Shown piece by piece: positions 1 to 9,057 of a DNA stretch of 64,000 nt. Source of the DNA: Deltaproteobacteria bacterium (GTDB taxonomy: Bacteria > Desulfobacterota > DSM-4660 > Desulfatiglandales > HGW-15); assembly GCA_019310485.1 (NCBI GenBank), contig JAFDEF010000003.1, positions 50,111 through 114,110 of the forward strand, in the 5' to 3' direction. The notes below the pieces were generated by a model that had not been told where the DNA came from, searched no databases, and was given only the letters and a program-made list of their open reading frames with translations. How positions within the stretch are numbered: the stretch's first letter is position 1; each line of letters opens with the position of its first letter. The position numbers and the translations under genes were made by a program.

Positions 1-168
1 CTCACCATGCACGAAGAATTTGCAGGGCTTATTTCACGAAAAGCCAAAAAAGGGGCCCTGTTCATGGTATACGGGCTGGAGAATGTACTCCCCCGCCTTG
101 ACGGGCTTCGCCTGCTTACGCCTCAAAAGCCTCTTGAAGGCATCCTTGCCCTTTACCAAAAAGAATAA
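1..168 (+). CDS. 3' end of an unrecognised gene (partial)
   Basis: Frame 1 is open from the first base of the window and stops at TAA 166-168, giving 55 residues that end in LEGILALYQKE. The composition is protein-like, with mixed hydrophobic and charged residues and the stretch GALFMVYGLENVLPRLDGL. The overlapping open frame that begins at base 20 looks non-biological, being rich in Pro, Ser and Leu runs. The gene starts outside the window. I do not recognise the family and assign no function. No terminator is evident within the next 200 bases. Confidence 0.55.
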   Translation, partial: LTMHEEFAGLISRKAKKGALFMVYGLENVLPRLDGLRLLTPQKPLEGILALYQKE

Positions 169-408
169 TCTGCCTCATAGCCTTGCTGCATTACCGCTAC
201 ACCTCTCCCCTTATCCCCCCACCGATAATTCCCGTATTTTCAATAAATATCAAAAGGGCAAGAGCGTCGCTGGCTGCAAAGCATTCATTCAAAATACCGT
301 AGTGTATCCGGATGTTTCAAAGGGTTGAATTATGGTACCGGGCGCAAAAAGATTCCTAAAACAGCGGATGTCTCATAGGCCCTCATTATTTTCCTAAATC
401 CACTGTCA

Positions 409-432
409 GCTTTTGGTTTGTATACCAAAAGC
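409..432. repeat. perfect 9-bp inverted repeat
   Basis: The arms are GCTTTTGGT (409-417) and ACCAAAAGC (424-432), separated by a 6-nt loop, with full complementarity. No U-tract follows on either strand, so a simple intrinsic terminator is unlikely. It could be an operator or a hairpin remnant in the non-coding region after the partial first gene. Confidence 0.5.
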
Positions 433-551
433 AAATCCTTTGGGGGTAGCCCGGTTCACCAGCAAGTATCACATGGAGGGCTTGCGAAATCCCGAGAAGC
501 GAGGCCTACATTCACGTACGCCGCAGGGACGAGGGATGAGCGTAACGCAGC

Positions 552-589
552 CCTTCGGCTATGCTCAGGGCCGTGAGCCTGTCGAACGG
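552..589. repeat. REP-like imperfect palindrome (GCTCAGGGCCGTGAGC core)
   Basis: The core GCTCAGGGCCGTGAGC is flanked by TTCGGCTAT on the left and CTGTCGAAC on the right, an imperfect dyad. Sequences of the type TTCGACAGGCTCA...TGAGC...CGAA recur in many bacterial genomes as dispersed palindromic repeats; this is general knowledge and was not searched. Translated on the minus strand it gives QAHGPEHSRR, a peptide commonly seen in spurious ORFs. Confidence 0.5.
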
Positions 590-845
590 CAGATGGTGTT
601 TGATGGTGAATCGGGGATGCTCCTTTGTCCTTGACTGAGTATATGATCAAAAATATACTTGGTGGCCTTAAAGAGACAGTTTTCTTATTTGTATTCCCGG
701 CTTGCTTGGTTTTCCCTGCTTGAGAGGTTAGGCACTCAGTCCTCCCACATCACCCAGGCAGGCTGTCAAAAGCTCAGGGCGGGTTTGCCTGGAGCTGAAA
801 TCAACTGTTAACACATTTCCTTTTCTGAAAGAAGGGGTACTTTGT

Positions 846-2303
846 TTGTTAGAAGAAAAAATCACTGACCAACAGGTAGCTGGAAGCGTAGAGCAACCTT
901 ACAGGCAGACCAGGGGCGTAAGAATTCTGCTGGGAGATCCGAAGAAGGCCATCATTAAGCTATCCATACCCATGGTTGCAGCTATGTCCGCGCAAACTGT
1001 CTACAACCTTGTGGACGCAATATGGGTCTCTGGAAAAGGTCCCGAGTCCTTATCAGCCGTGGGATTTACTTTCCCTTTCTTTTTTCTTGCCATAGCAATA
1101 TCTAACGGCATCGGCATCGGCGGAGGCGCAGCTATATCAAGAAGGATTGGAGCAAGGGACAAAAAGGGCGCCGACAGTGTAGCAACCCACACTATTGTCA
1201 TCATGCTGATCTTCGTTGCGCTTTTTACCTCGTCCATGTTGCTTTTAGCCAGACCCTTGCTTCGATTAATGGGTGCTGGAAGAGCGCTGGAACTTTCGGT
1301 TACTTACGCCAAGATCATGTTTTCCGGCATTTTGTTCGTCTTTTTTATGCAAGTGGCAGTTTCTATCCTGAGAAGTGAAGGCGATGCCAAGAGAGCGATG
1401 TATGCGATGGTGGCAGGCGCTACCCTTAATATTGCCCTTGATCCTATATTTATCTACTCTTTAGATCTAGGGGTTGCGGGTGCTGCCTGGGCCACGATAC
1501 TGTCCATGTTCCTGGTGTCAGTACTCACCTCTTATTGGCTTTTCATGCAAAAAAGGACATATGTTTCTTTCAAGTTCAGTGGGTTCAGGTTTCAGAAAGA
1601 CCCTATCTATGATATTGGCAGGGTCGGGCTCCCAGCCTCAGTATCCCAGATGTCAATGTCACTGATGGCATTCGCCTTGACAACGATTGTAGCCTCAGTG
1701 GGAGGCCCTGACGGAGTGGCCGTTTATACAACTGGATGGCGGGTAATCTCCATGGCCGTATTGCCCATGCTGGGTGTTGCAAGCGCTGTGACATCAGTTA
1801 GCGGAGCGGCTTTTGGGGCACGAGACTATAAGAAGATTGAAATATCCTACCTCTACGCTTTAAAGGCAGGAGTGATAACCGAAGGCGCACTGGCAGTAAT
1901 CATATTTGTGTTCGCACCGCACATCACTTGGATATTTACCTGGTCAAAAGCGTCAGCACGTATCATGGAAGATCTCATAGTGTTTATGCGTACCCTTTGG
2001 CTTTTGCTCCCCACGGTTGCTTTTGGAATGCTTTCTTCTGCATTGTTTCAGGGAGTTGGGAAAGGTTTCTATGCCCTTATCATGACCCTGGTTCGTACCC
2101 TTGTTTTCACTGTGCCTTTCGCGTGGGTTCTTGGTGTTCATCTGCATTGGGGCCTGCGGGGTGTATGGATAGGTATGGTTACAGCAGGCATTTGCTATAT
2201 TCCCATTGCTTTCGGGTGGGCAATGTCCTACATCCGAAAACTTGAAAGAGCTGCCCCTCCTACAACAAAAACCGCTTGCCCTGAACCTCTCAAGGGATAC
2301 TAG
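846..2303 (+). CDS. MATE family multidrug/sodium (or proton) antiporter
   Basis: 485-residue polytopic inner-membrane protein with two homologous MatE halves (about residues 30-235 and 255-465), predicted to export cationic or amphipathic compounds against a Na+ or H+ gradient. The N-terminal half carries the family pattern AAMSAQTVYNLVDAIWVS, followed by a glycine-rich SNGIGIGGGAAISRRIGA helix that places Arg and Gly residues as in NorM/DinF-type transporters. The start is TTG at 846, preceded by the purine-rich GAAAGAAGGGG at about 828-838; the next in-frame Met lies well inside the protein. The length is close to the usual 440-480, with about 25 extra N-terminal residues. It stands alone on the plus strand, so the substrate cannot be inferred. 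Confidence 0.9.
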   Translation: MLEEKITDQQVAGSVEQPYRQTRGVRILLGDPKKAIIKLSIPMVAAMSAQTVYNLVDAIWVSGKGPESLSAVGFTFPFFFLAIAISNGIGIGGGAAISRRIGARDKKGADSVATHTIVIMLIFVALFTSSMLLLARPLLRLMGAGRALELSVTYAKIMFSGILFVFFMQVAVSILRSEGDAKRAMYAMVAGATLNIALDPIFIYSLDLGVAGAAWATILSMFLVSVLTSYWLFMQKRTYVSFKFSGFRFQKDPIYDIGRVGLPASVSQMSMSLMAFALTTIVASVGGPDGVAVYTTGWRVISMAVLPMLGVASAVTSVSGAAFGARDYKKIEISYLYALKAGVITEGALAVIIFVFAPHITWIFTWSKASARIMEDLIVFMRTLWLLLPTVAFGMLSSALFQGVGKGFYALIMTLVRTLVFTVPFAWVLGVHLHWGLRGVWIGMVTAGICYIPIAFGWAMSYIRKLERAAPPTTKTACPEPLKGY

Positions 2304-2520
2304 AACGGGGAAGCAAAGAAAACTTCAGACGCCGAGCTGTGAAACAGCAAGGGAGAAACCACTCTCCGAAGTGAACCCTCCTTTGCTCCAAATCGCTTCG
2401 CCATAACTTGCCATGCTGTTCATCTTTAGAATGCTGGATCTTTGAGTAGGGTCTTACGGGTCTTGACTTTTCGGAATTATTCCCTTAATCAGGTCTTGTC
2501 TTGGAAAGAAAGGGAGAGAT

Positions 2521-2901
2521 ATGAAAGTACGTCATGTTGCTGTTGCCTGCAGTTCTCAAGAAAATGCCGATAGATTCTACGGAGGCATATTAGGACTTGA
2601 GAAAATGAAATCGTCCACCCTTACCGGCGAACTTGCAAAACAGATCTTTGATACTCCCCATGGATGTCAATTCGTGCTTTACGCAGGGGAAGAGATTGCT
2701 TTTGAAGTATTCCTGCCGGAGAAGATGCCTGAGAAAGCCGTTCCGTATGTGCACACCTGCCTGGAGGTTGAGGATAGAAACAATTTTATTAGAAGATGTG
2801 GGCAATCCGGGTGCGTGGTTAAAAGGGTAAAGAAGAATGACTCTGAAATTATTTTTCTTTCAGATTATGACGGCAATCTCTTTGAAGTAAAGCAATCTTG
2901 A
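2521..2901 (+). CDS. VOC (glyoxalase/bleomycin resistance) superfamily protein
   Basis: 126 residues with one vicinal-oxygen-chelate fold: two beta-alpha-beta-beta-beta modules, beginning MKVRHVAVAC and ending DGNLFEVKQS. Candidate metal ligands at the usual positions are His5, Glu62, His78 (VHTCLEVED) and Glu122 (LFEV). VOC proteins include lactoylglutathione lyases, ring-cleaving dioxygenases and antibiotic-binding proteins, and the family alone does not give a substrate. ATG at 2521 follows GAAAGAAAGGGAGAG, a strong ribosome-binding site. It lies 57 bp before the next same-strand gene and 217 bp after the MATE gene. Probably a metal-dependent lyase or isomerase acting on a small metabolite in the cytoplasm. 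Confidence 0.8.
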   Translation: MKVRHVAVACSSQENADRFYGGILGLEKMKSSTLTGELAKQIFDTPHGCQFVLYAGEEIAFEVFLPEKMPEKAVPYVHTCLEVEDRNNFIRRCGQSGCVVKRVKKNDSEIIFLSDYDGNLFEVKQS

Positions 2902-2958
2902 TTCATGTAATTCTTCGTTTCACAGCGACTCAATGCCCCAGGATTCAAAGGAAAGCTG

Positions 2959-3573
2959 ATGGAAGAAGAACTGATTAGAAAAGCCCTCTCAACTTTCATG
3001 GAAAACCCTACCCCATCTATTGCCCGAGTCCTTGCAGCAGCTCTAAGAACGGGCCGGGTTAGCTATGAGGATGTTAGCAATCTTGTGGAAACCGGGGATG
3101 ACACTGAAGAAGTCTTATTTTCCGCCTATAGCTGGAGGTTGTTGCTCCCGACAAGGACCTCGAAAAGCATGGCATGGGAGGACCGTATCTTAGCACCGGG
3201 GCCGGGTGAGGCCTATGAAATGCCAGAAGTTATCCAGCACCTGGTAAAGCAAGCACTAGAGACCGGTAAATGGGATCCCGGGAAAGCTGTGGCAGAAGTC
3301 TTTAAGGACATGGAGGAAGGAAATTGGGATCGCGTGCCAAAACTGGTTGAGATGCTGGGAAGGGGCGCAATGGGCGGTCGCATAAGCGCTCTTAAAATAA
3401 AGGAAGTGTGTAAAGAGCTGGGCATGCTTGAGGCAGTAGACCGGCTGATAGCCGAACTTAAGGCTGGTGGTGTAATCAGCCCTTCGCTGGGATCATTTCC
3501 CGAGGCAACGCAACAGCGAGGGCCGATCTATGAACTAAACCCATCCTTATTCACAAGGGCGGGCACTCACTAA
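2959..3573 (+). CDS. Uncharacterised 204-residue protein, mostly helical
   Basis: I do not recognise the family. The ATG at 2959 is preceded by AAAGGAAAGCTG. The sequence is charged and soluble, with no signal peptide or membrane segment. The N-terminal 80 residues look like a small helical domain (LIRKALSTFMENPTPSIARV). Residues about 130-190 (ALKIKEVCKELGMLEAVDRL, then a Gly-rich turn and PIYELNPSLF) resemble a winged-helix hairpin, so a DNA-binding or adaptor role is possible; this is inference only. It is co-directional with the VOC gene and convergent with iorB, 31 bp away. Confidence 0.65.
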   Translation: MEEELIRKALSTFMENPTPSIARVLAAALRTGRVSYEDVSNLVETGDDTEEVLFSAYSWRLLLPTRTSKSMAWEDRILAPGPGEAYEMPEVIQHLVKQALETGKWDPGKAVAEVFKDMEEGNWDRVPKLVEMLGRGAMGGRISALKIKEVCKELGMLEAVDRLIAELKAGGVISPSLGSFPEATQQRGPIYELNPSLFTRAGTH

Positions 3574-3604
3574 AGTATTTATTTGATCGCAAGAGTTTAT
3601 GGTC

Positions 3605-4213
3605 TTATGATAGTTTTTTTGATGCCTGTGCACCCAGATCAAAGGCCTTCAGGTTGGACTCCAGAAAGGCCTTCTTCGTAGAAGTTGAAATAGTCTCCTT
3701 CATAACATCTTCTGTAACGGGCACGGCTCCTGAGCCTATCAGGGCTCCCAGCATAACCATATTTAGCGAGAGTGGGTTGCCTGCTTCTTCCGCAAGGTCA
3801 TTTCCACGAAGAGCGATTAGTTTTTCAACCCTTGTTTTAATCTTTTCAAGCATCTCCTCCACTGGCGGATATACCCCCTGCCCCAGAGAAACGGTAAATG
3901 GAGGAAGCGGCTGGGCATTGGTGATGACAAGTGTTTTCTTGTTGCACTTTCCAAGTATTCTCATTGTTTCCAGGGGCTCAAAGCTGACCAGTATATCTGC
4001 TTCCGCATTTGAAATTATGGGGCTTTTCACATTTCCCATCAACACTGCCGATTCCACCACTCCGCCTCTCTGTGCCATGCCGTGAATCTCGCTTACCACC
4101 ACATGTATCCCCATTGAAAGGGCAGCCTGCCCCAGGAGATTTGATGCCAGCAAATTACCCTGCCCGCCAACGCCAACAAACAAACATCTTCCTGTTTCCA
4201 TACTTTCCTCCAT
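3605..4213 (-). CDS. iorB: Indolepyruvate:ferredoxin oxidoreductase, beta (gamma-type) subunit
   Basis: 202 residues of the pyruvate ferredoxin/flavodoxin oxidoreductase gamma-domain family. The nucleotide-binding glycine motif FVGVGGQGNLLASNLLGQAA and the VSEIHGMAQRGGVVESAV segment are diagnostic for the small subunit that pairs with IorA. Together they oxidatively decarboxylate indolepyruvate and other aryl-pyruvates to aryl-acetyl-CoA while reducing ferredoxin. One base separates it from the iorA stop, so translation is probably coupled. Two starts are possible: ATG 4213 after AAGGGAT, or ATG at 4201, five bases after a perfect GGAGG inside the reading frame. No [4Fe-4S] motif is expected in this subunit and none is seen. 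Confidence 0.92.
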   Translation of the reverse strand: MEESMETGRCLFVGVGGQGNLLASNLLGQAALSMGIHVVVSEIHGMAQRGGVVESAVLMGNVKSPIISNAEADILVSFEPLETMRILGKCNKKTLVITNAQPLPPFTVSLGQGVYPPVEEMLEKIKTRVEKLIALRGNDLAEEAGNPLSLNMVMLGALIGSGAVPVTEDVMKETISTSTKKAFLESNLKAFDLGAQASKKLS

Positions 4214-4214
4214 A

Positions 4215-6071
4215 TTATCCCTTCAACGGCATGATTGCATTTTCGGGACAGACCTGCGCACAGACTGTACAGCCTATACATAAGTTTTTGTCGATATGCA
4301 CCTGCTCCCCTTCAAGAAACATTGCGGGGCATGCAAGCAGGTTAATACAATCCCGATGATTCTTGCATTTATCCAGGTTTACATAAAATGGCCTTGCCTT
4401 CCTCGCCTTGCCTATTCGGCGGGCAAATAACGGGCAGTACTCCTTGGACACGATCACGGAGAGGCCGTCATACTCCATTGAAGCTCTTACCGCTTCTATT
4501 GTTTTTTTCAGGTTGTAAGGTCTAACCACGTGAACATCCTTAACCCCGCAACCCCTTACTACGTCCTCAACCGAGACCTTTGGCAAATCAAGCCCCGTGG
4601 TCTCTGGCTCAACACCGGGATGGGGCTGATGACCCGTCATTGCCGTGGTGCCATTGTCCATAATGACCAGCGTGAATTTGTGGTTGTTGTGAACAGCATT
4701 AACAAGGCCAGTGATACCGGAGTGAAAAAAAGTTGAATCCCCAATAAAAGAAGCTACTTTCTGGTCCGTTGCCCGCGAAAATCCGCAAGAAGAGCTTACC
4801 GAAGACCCCATACATATTACCAGGTCACCCATTGAAAGAGGGGGCAAGAGCCCAAGAGTGTAGCAGCCAATGTCAGTGGGGTGAATCGCATCAGTGCCAT
4901 ATACCTGCTTTACTGCATAGAAAGTGGCCCTGTGTGGGCACCCTGCACAAAGATTTGGTGGTCTTCCAGGAAGAGCGGGAAAATCTGAGGTGTCAACCGG
5001 CAGGGGTGCCTTGTAATCTATCTCGAAGTACTCTGCGATTCCTTTTCTCACCATTCCGGGATTGTACTCAAAAAGCCGGGATAGCTCTCCCACTCCCTTT
5101 CCTTTGATTTCCAGAGTCAGGCCTGTTTCCTGGGCAATAGTTTTAAGCTCGTGCTCCACCACAGGCTCGAGCTCCTCAACCACGAGTACTTTCTCGAGCG
5201 GCTCCATAAAGCGAACGCAGAGGTCCCGAGGCATGGGGTATGAAAAACCCAGCTTGAGAATGCTTACCTTGTCCTCAATGCCAAGGTCAGATACTGCATC
5301 CATTACATAGTTCACACTAACACCGTTTGCCACTATACCCCATGGGCCATTGCCGATGATTTCGTTCATCGGAGAATTCTCTGATTTTTCCACAGCCTGG
5401 TCATATTTTCTTAACAGGAGTTTGTGTAGCTCTCTTGAAACCGCAGGCACACAAACATAATGAAAAGGGTCCTTCTTAAAAGTTGTCTTAACCTTTCTCG
5501 GCTGAAGCTCTCCTAGTTTCACACCTCCTCGCACGTGTGCCAGGCGGGTGGTCGTCCTCAAGATAACCGGCAGCTTCAGTTCCTCTGATAGTTCAAAAGC
5601 AGCTTTGGTCCAGTCTTTCATTTCCTGGGTGTTTGTCGGCTCCAGCATGGGCAGGCTCGAAAGTCGTGCATAGTAACGGTTATCCTGCTCATTCTGGCTT
5701 GAAAACAGGTACGGATCGTCTGCGTTCACTATCACCATCCCCGCCTCAACACCCGTGTATGCAAGGGTCATCAACGGATCGGCAGCAACGTTGAGCCCGA
5801 CATGTTTCATGGTCACCATTGTCCTCAGGCCGCTGATGGCTGCTCCTGCCGCCACTTCCATAGCAACCTTCTCGTTTGTGGAGTATTCAAAATAGAGATC
5901 TGTCTCTTTGCTGATAGCAAAAAACTGTTCAGGGATCTCGGAAGAAGGTGTGCCAGGATAGCAGGTCGCAAAAGCGAGGCCCGCCTCCAGCGCCCCCCGG
6001 GCAATAGCTTCATTGCCCAGCAGCAGCATTTCCGTTCCAGGAGAATCTGTCAGTAACTTGTGCATATCCAC
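4215..6071 (-). CDS. iorA: Indolepyruvate:ferredoxin oxidoreductase, alpha subunit
   Basis: 618 residues in the standard order: N-terminal pyrimidine-binding domain (GNEAIARGALEAGLAFATCYPG), a TPP-binding domain with GDSTFFHSGITGLVNAVHNN followed by MDN, and a C-terminal 2x[4Fe-4S] ferredoxin-like domain. The last cluster is canonical (Cys598, 601, 604, 608 in CIGCTVCAQVCP). The first has Cys569, His572, Cys575 and Cys581, so one usual Cys is His. The enzyme feeds electrons from aromatic amino-acid transamination products to ferredoxin. It is second in the operon acyl-CoA synthetase-iorA-iorB, 53 bp downstream of the synthetase. The length is normal for the family. Confidence 0.95.
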   Translation of the reverse strand: MDMHKLLTDSPGTEMLLLGNEAIARGALEAGLAFATCYPGTPSSEIPEQFFAISKETDLYFEYSTNEKVAMEVAAGAAISGLRTMVTMKHVGLNVAADPLMTLAYTGVEAGMVIVNADDPYLFSSQNEQDNRYYARLSSLPMLEPTNTQEMKDWTKAAFELSEELKLPVILRTTTRLAHVRGGVKLGELQPRKVKTTFKKDPFHYVCVPAVSRELHKLLLRKYDQAVEKSENSPMNEIIGNGPWGIVANGVSVNYVMDAVSDLGIEDKVSILKLGFSYPMPRDLCVRFMEPLEKVLVVEELEPVVEHELKTIAQETGLTLEIKGKGVGELSRLFEYNPGMVRKGIAEYFEIDYKAPLPVDTSDFPALPGRPPNLCAGCPHRATFYAVKQVYGTDAIHPTDIGCYTLGLLPPLSMGDLVICMGSSVSSSCGFSRATDQKVASFIGDSTFFHSGITGLVNAVHNNHKFTLVIMDNGTTAMTGHQPHPGVEPETTGLDLPKVSVEDVVRGCGVKDVHVVRPYNLKKTIEAVRASMEYDGLSVIVSKEYCPLFARRIGKARKARPFYVNLDKCKNHRDCINLLACPAMFLEGEQVHIDKNLCIGCTVCAQVCPENAIMPLKG

Positions 6072-6124
6072 CCCCTATAATGATTTTGACTTATTCTTAT
6101 CGTTTCCAGCCCTCCGGCAGGCTC

Positions 6125-7678
6125 TCAGGCTCTAGCATATTTTTTCCTGAGTTTCGGCTTCTCAATCTTCCCCGTGGGATTGCGAGGCACATCATCAAAG
6201 AAAAGCTTCTTGGGCCTCTTATACCTGGGCAAGGCCTCACAATAGGCAAAGAACTCATCTTCGCTCATTTCCTTGCCTGGCTTGAGCTTAACAATGGCTG
6301 CAACAATCTCTCCAAGTCGCTCATCTGGAATGCCGATCACTGCAGCGTCTTGAATCTTGTCATTTTCCAAAAGAAAGTCCTCTATTTCGACCGGGAAAAT
6401 GTTTTCTCCTCCAGTGATGATAATGTCCTTTTTTCTGTCCACAAGCCATATGAACCCATGTTCATCAAAGCGGGCCATATCACCGGTAAGGAGCCACCCG
6501 TCAACAATCGTCTTCCGGGTGGCCTCCGGATTCTTGTAATATTCCTTCATCACACCAGGGCCTTTGACGGCAAGTTCACCTGTTTCCCCTTTAGGGACAT
6601 CCCTTAATTGGTCATCAACAATTCTGCACTCCCAGTCAAAACCGGGCAGCCCTATTGCGCCAACTTTGTGAAGGTTTTCCATGCCAAGGTGTACGCAGCC
6701 GGGTCCGGTTGATTCACTCAGCCCATAGTCAGTGTCATAGTCGTGGTTGGGAAAAACCTTTTTCCAGTTTTTGATCAGGCTTGGCGGCACTGGCTGGGCA
6801 CCTATGTGCATAAGACGCCACTGATCGAGTTTGTAATCTTTCAGGCTGATATCACCGTTTTCAATGGCCACAAGGATATCCTGTGCCCACGGCACAAGCA
6901 GCCACACAATAGTGACCTGTTCCTCTGAAACAGCCTGTATGATCCACTCCGGCTTTACACCTTTTAAAATGACCGCCTTCGCGCCCACAATGAAATTCCC
7001 GAACCAGTGCATCTTTGCCCCGGTGTGGTAAAGGGGCGGAATACAAAGGAAATTATCCTGGTGAGTCTGGTTGTGATGGCGGTTTTCCACGATGCAGGCA
7101 AATTCGAGATTTCTGTGCGTCAGCAAAATCGGCTTGGGTGCCCCGGTAGTTCCAGAGGTAAAATAAAGGCCCGCTTCATCCAGAATACTGATGGGCACTT
7201 TTGGCTCATCAGTAGATGCTTTGCTGCAAAGTTCTTCACATGAGGCGGCATATTCGGGCTTCAAGGTTTCCGGTCCCTGGAAAATGTAATCCTTAACACT
7301 TCTGAGATCATCCTTTATGGCGCTTACGCGATCAATGAATTCCTCGCCAAAAACCATCACCTTGGCTTCAGCAATATCGGCACAATAGCAAATATCCTCA
7401 GCAGTGAAGCGGAAATTCAGGGGAACGGCCCACGCACCTGTCCTCAAAATACCAATGTAAATGGGAAGCCACTCAAGACAATTCATCATAAGGAGGATCA
7501 CTTTGTCCCCTTTCTTTACCCCCCTCCTAATTAGTGCGTTGGCAACCCTGTTGGCCGTCTCGTCAAATTCTTTCCAGGTTATAGACCTCCTTAGGTCTTT
7601 GGCAGGTTCCCTTTCAATCAGGGCAATCTCATCCCCGTACATTCTTGCATTCCTTGCGAGTATTTCGCCAATGAGCAT
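6125..7678 (-). CDS. AMP-forming acyl-CoA synthetase (ANL superfamily)
   Basis: 517 residues. The AMP-binding P-loop motif TSGTTGAPKPILLTHRN lies at about 174-190. The TGDMARFDEHGFIWLVDRKKD hinge motif follows, then GGENIFPVEIE, and the C-terminal catalytic lysine region NPTGKIEKPKLRKKY. It activates a carboxylic acid to acyl-AMP and then acyl-CoA in the cytoplasm. The substrate is not readable from the sequence. It lies directly upstream of iorAB on the same strand, which suggests an aromatic or branched-chain acid, perhaps running in the reverse sense on aryl-acetates; this is inference. No signal peptide or membrane span is seen. Confidence 0.92.
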   Translation of the reverse strand: MLIGEILARNARMYGDEIALIEREPAKDLRRSITWKEFDETANRVANALIRRGVKKGDKVILLMMNCLEWLPIYIGILRTGAWAVPLNFRFTAEDICYCADIAEAKVMVFGEEFIDRVSAIKDDLRSVKDYIFQGPETLKPEYAASCEELCSKASTDEPKVPISILDEAGLYFTSGTTGAPKPILLTHRNLEFACIVENRHHNQTHQDNFLCIPPLYHTGAKMHWFGNFIVGAKAVILKGVKPEWIIQAVSEEQVTIVWLLVPWAQDILVAIENGDISLKDYKLDQWRLMHIGAQPVPPSLIKNWKKVFPNHDYDTDYGLSESTGPGCVHLGMENLHKVGAIGLPGFDWECRIVDDQLRDVPKGETGELAVKGPGVMKEYYKNPEATRKTIVDGWLLTGDMARFDEHGFIWLVDRKKDIIITGGENIFPVEIEDFLLENDKIQDAAVIGIPDERLGEIVAAIVKLKPGKEMSEDEFFAYCEALPRYKRPKKLFFDDVPRNPTGKIEKPKLRKKYARA

Positions 7679-7819
7679 TTTGACCCTCCCTGCCGGAAAA
7701 AGCTATATTTTAGCTACAAAGTAATTGCACATTAGGTAAGTAAAGGAATCTTGTCAAGTGAAAATGGCCTGCTCCAAGGCGCCTTTTCCAAGCAAGCTCG
7801 TGTCTCAGCTTCGCCGTTT

Positions 7820-8773
7820 CTAAATACCTCTTGGAGGAAATAGTGGCGCATACTTTCTAGCCTTCAAATTTACCACCAAAACCCCTGATGCAATCAAAAG
7901 CAAGGCCAGCACAATACTGAGTGTGATAGGTTCCCCTAGAACAAGCCCACCAAGTAAGACTCCTGTCACGGGCATAATGAAAATAAAGGAATGAAGTGAA
8001 ACAGCCCCGTATTTTTGCAGCAGTCCAGTCCATGCCACAAAACCAAAAGAAGCAGTCAGAAGTCCCTGGTACAAAAGGGATGCGACAACTTTGAAACTTG
8101 CATCGGTTACCATCTTACCATCCCACAAGTAGCCGAACAGAAAAAACAGGGGCACGGAAAATATCATTGGGTAGAGCACAAGATGAAAGGGCTCAAATCT
8201 GTTTATGATTGTCTTTGTATAGGTGGTATTACAGGCCCATACAAACGAGGTGAGTAAAATCACAAAATCTCCAATTTGAACATCAGCAGTGACTTCGTGG
8301 TGTCCAAGAAATACCAAAGCCATCCCCGTAAATCCCATCAACAAACCAAGAACTTTCCTTTTTGTAATCCGGTCACCTGGGATAAAAAAATGAGCCAGGA
8401 AAAGTATAAAAAAGGGCTGGAGATTAATCAAAAGGGTTCCCCGCGAAGCATTCGTTTTGTTCAAACCAAGGTAGAGTAAGGAAAGTTGTAATGTAAATAA
8501 GACAGAGACTATCAAGAGCTGCGAAACCTGATCCCGCCTTATCCTGAAGGAACGCCCGGTCATCTTCACCCACAGCGAGATCCCAAGTGCTGCTATACTG
8601 AATCGCAGCCCTGCATTGGTAAGTGGGCCAAGACCGGAGAGGCTAATCTTAATGGCCACCGCATTGGACCCGAAAATAACACACAGCAACGAGGCAAAAG
8701 TACCGGCTAGTAGCGGCAATTCCCGGTTACTGGGCGCATACTCACGTACTTCTGTTGCAGCGTTTCTTTGCAT
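7820..8773 (-). CDS. DMT superfamily (EamA) transporter
   Basis: 317 residues with about ten hydrophobic segments arranged as two EamA repeats (roughly 18-150 and 165-300). The family includes exporters of amino acids and other metabolites across the inner membrane. Typical features are FGSNAVAIKISLSGLGPL in the first segment and the second-repeat ending VTGVLLGGLVLGEPITLSIV. The end of the gene is 141 bp upstream of the acyl-CoA synthetase on the same strand. Its start faces the pfpI-like gene across 284 bp. The substrate is unknown; aromatic amino acids would fit the neighbourhood but nothing in the sequence proves it. Confidence 0.88.
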   Translation of the reverse strand: MQRNAATEVREYAPSNRELPLLAGTFASLLCVIFGSNAVAIKISLSGLGPLTNAGLRFSIAALGISLWVKMTGRSFRIRRDQVSQLLIVSVLFTLQLSLLYLGLNKTNASRGTLLINLQPFFILFLAHFFIPGDRITKRKVLGLLMGFTGMALVFLGHHEVTADVQIGDFVILLTSFVWACNTTYTKTIINRFEPFHLVLYPMIFSVPLFFLFGYLWDGKMVTDASFKVVASLLYQGLLTASFGFVAWTGLLQKYGAVSLHSFIFIMPVTGVLLGGLVLGEPITLSIVLALLLIASGVLVVNLKARKYAPLFPPRGI

Positions 8774-9057
8774 ATTTTTCTCTCGAGACCGATCCGATTA
8801 GTTTCGTCCCCTTGCCGATTCATGGTCAATTTCTTCGTTGAACCCAAAATTTTCTAAATACACTCTAACACCGGATAAGACAACGTCAAAGTGAAAAGCT
8901 TTGTCCTGCAACAAGCCTAAGTTTTGGGGGCTACACTGAGGGCAAATACCGCCCGGGATGGGCCCTCAAAATATTTTGATTTTCTCTCCCTTACCCAGTA
9001 TTGTGAAAACTGAAATCAATCGAAAGCGCACCATGGGAAAGAAAGGAGGAGCATAAA

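Larger units (their letters stand above)
169..845. other. 677-nt intergenic stretch without a convincing gene
   Basis: The short open frames here do not look like proteins. Two structures are visible: a perfect 9-bp inverted repeat at 409-432 and an imperfect palindrome at 552-589, listed separately. The minus-strand frame across 456-650 would encode VRQAHGPEHSRRA, a peptide typical of spurious translation of a widespread palindromic repeat. The stretch is probably a repeat-rich spacer upstream of the MATE gene. I see no clear promoter. Confidence 0.5.

Noticed and set aside
20..328. Open frame of 102 codons on the plus strand
   Set aside because: It overlaps the more protein-like frame 1 ending at 168, its composition is poor, and no ribosome site is seen.
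456..650. Minus-strand open frame with VRQAHGPEHSRRA
   Set aside because: This peptide is the usual false translation of a widespread palindromic repeat (552-589).
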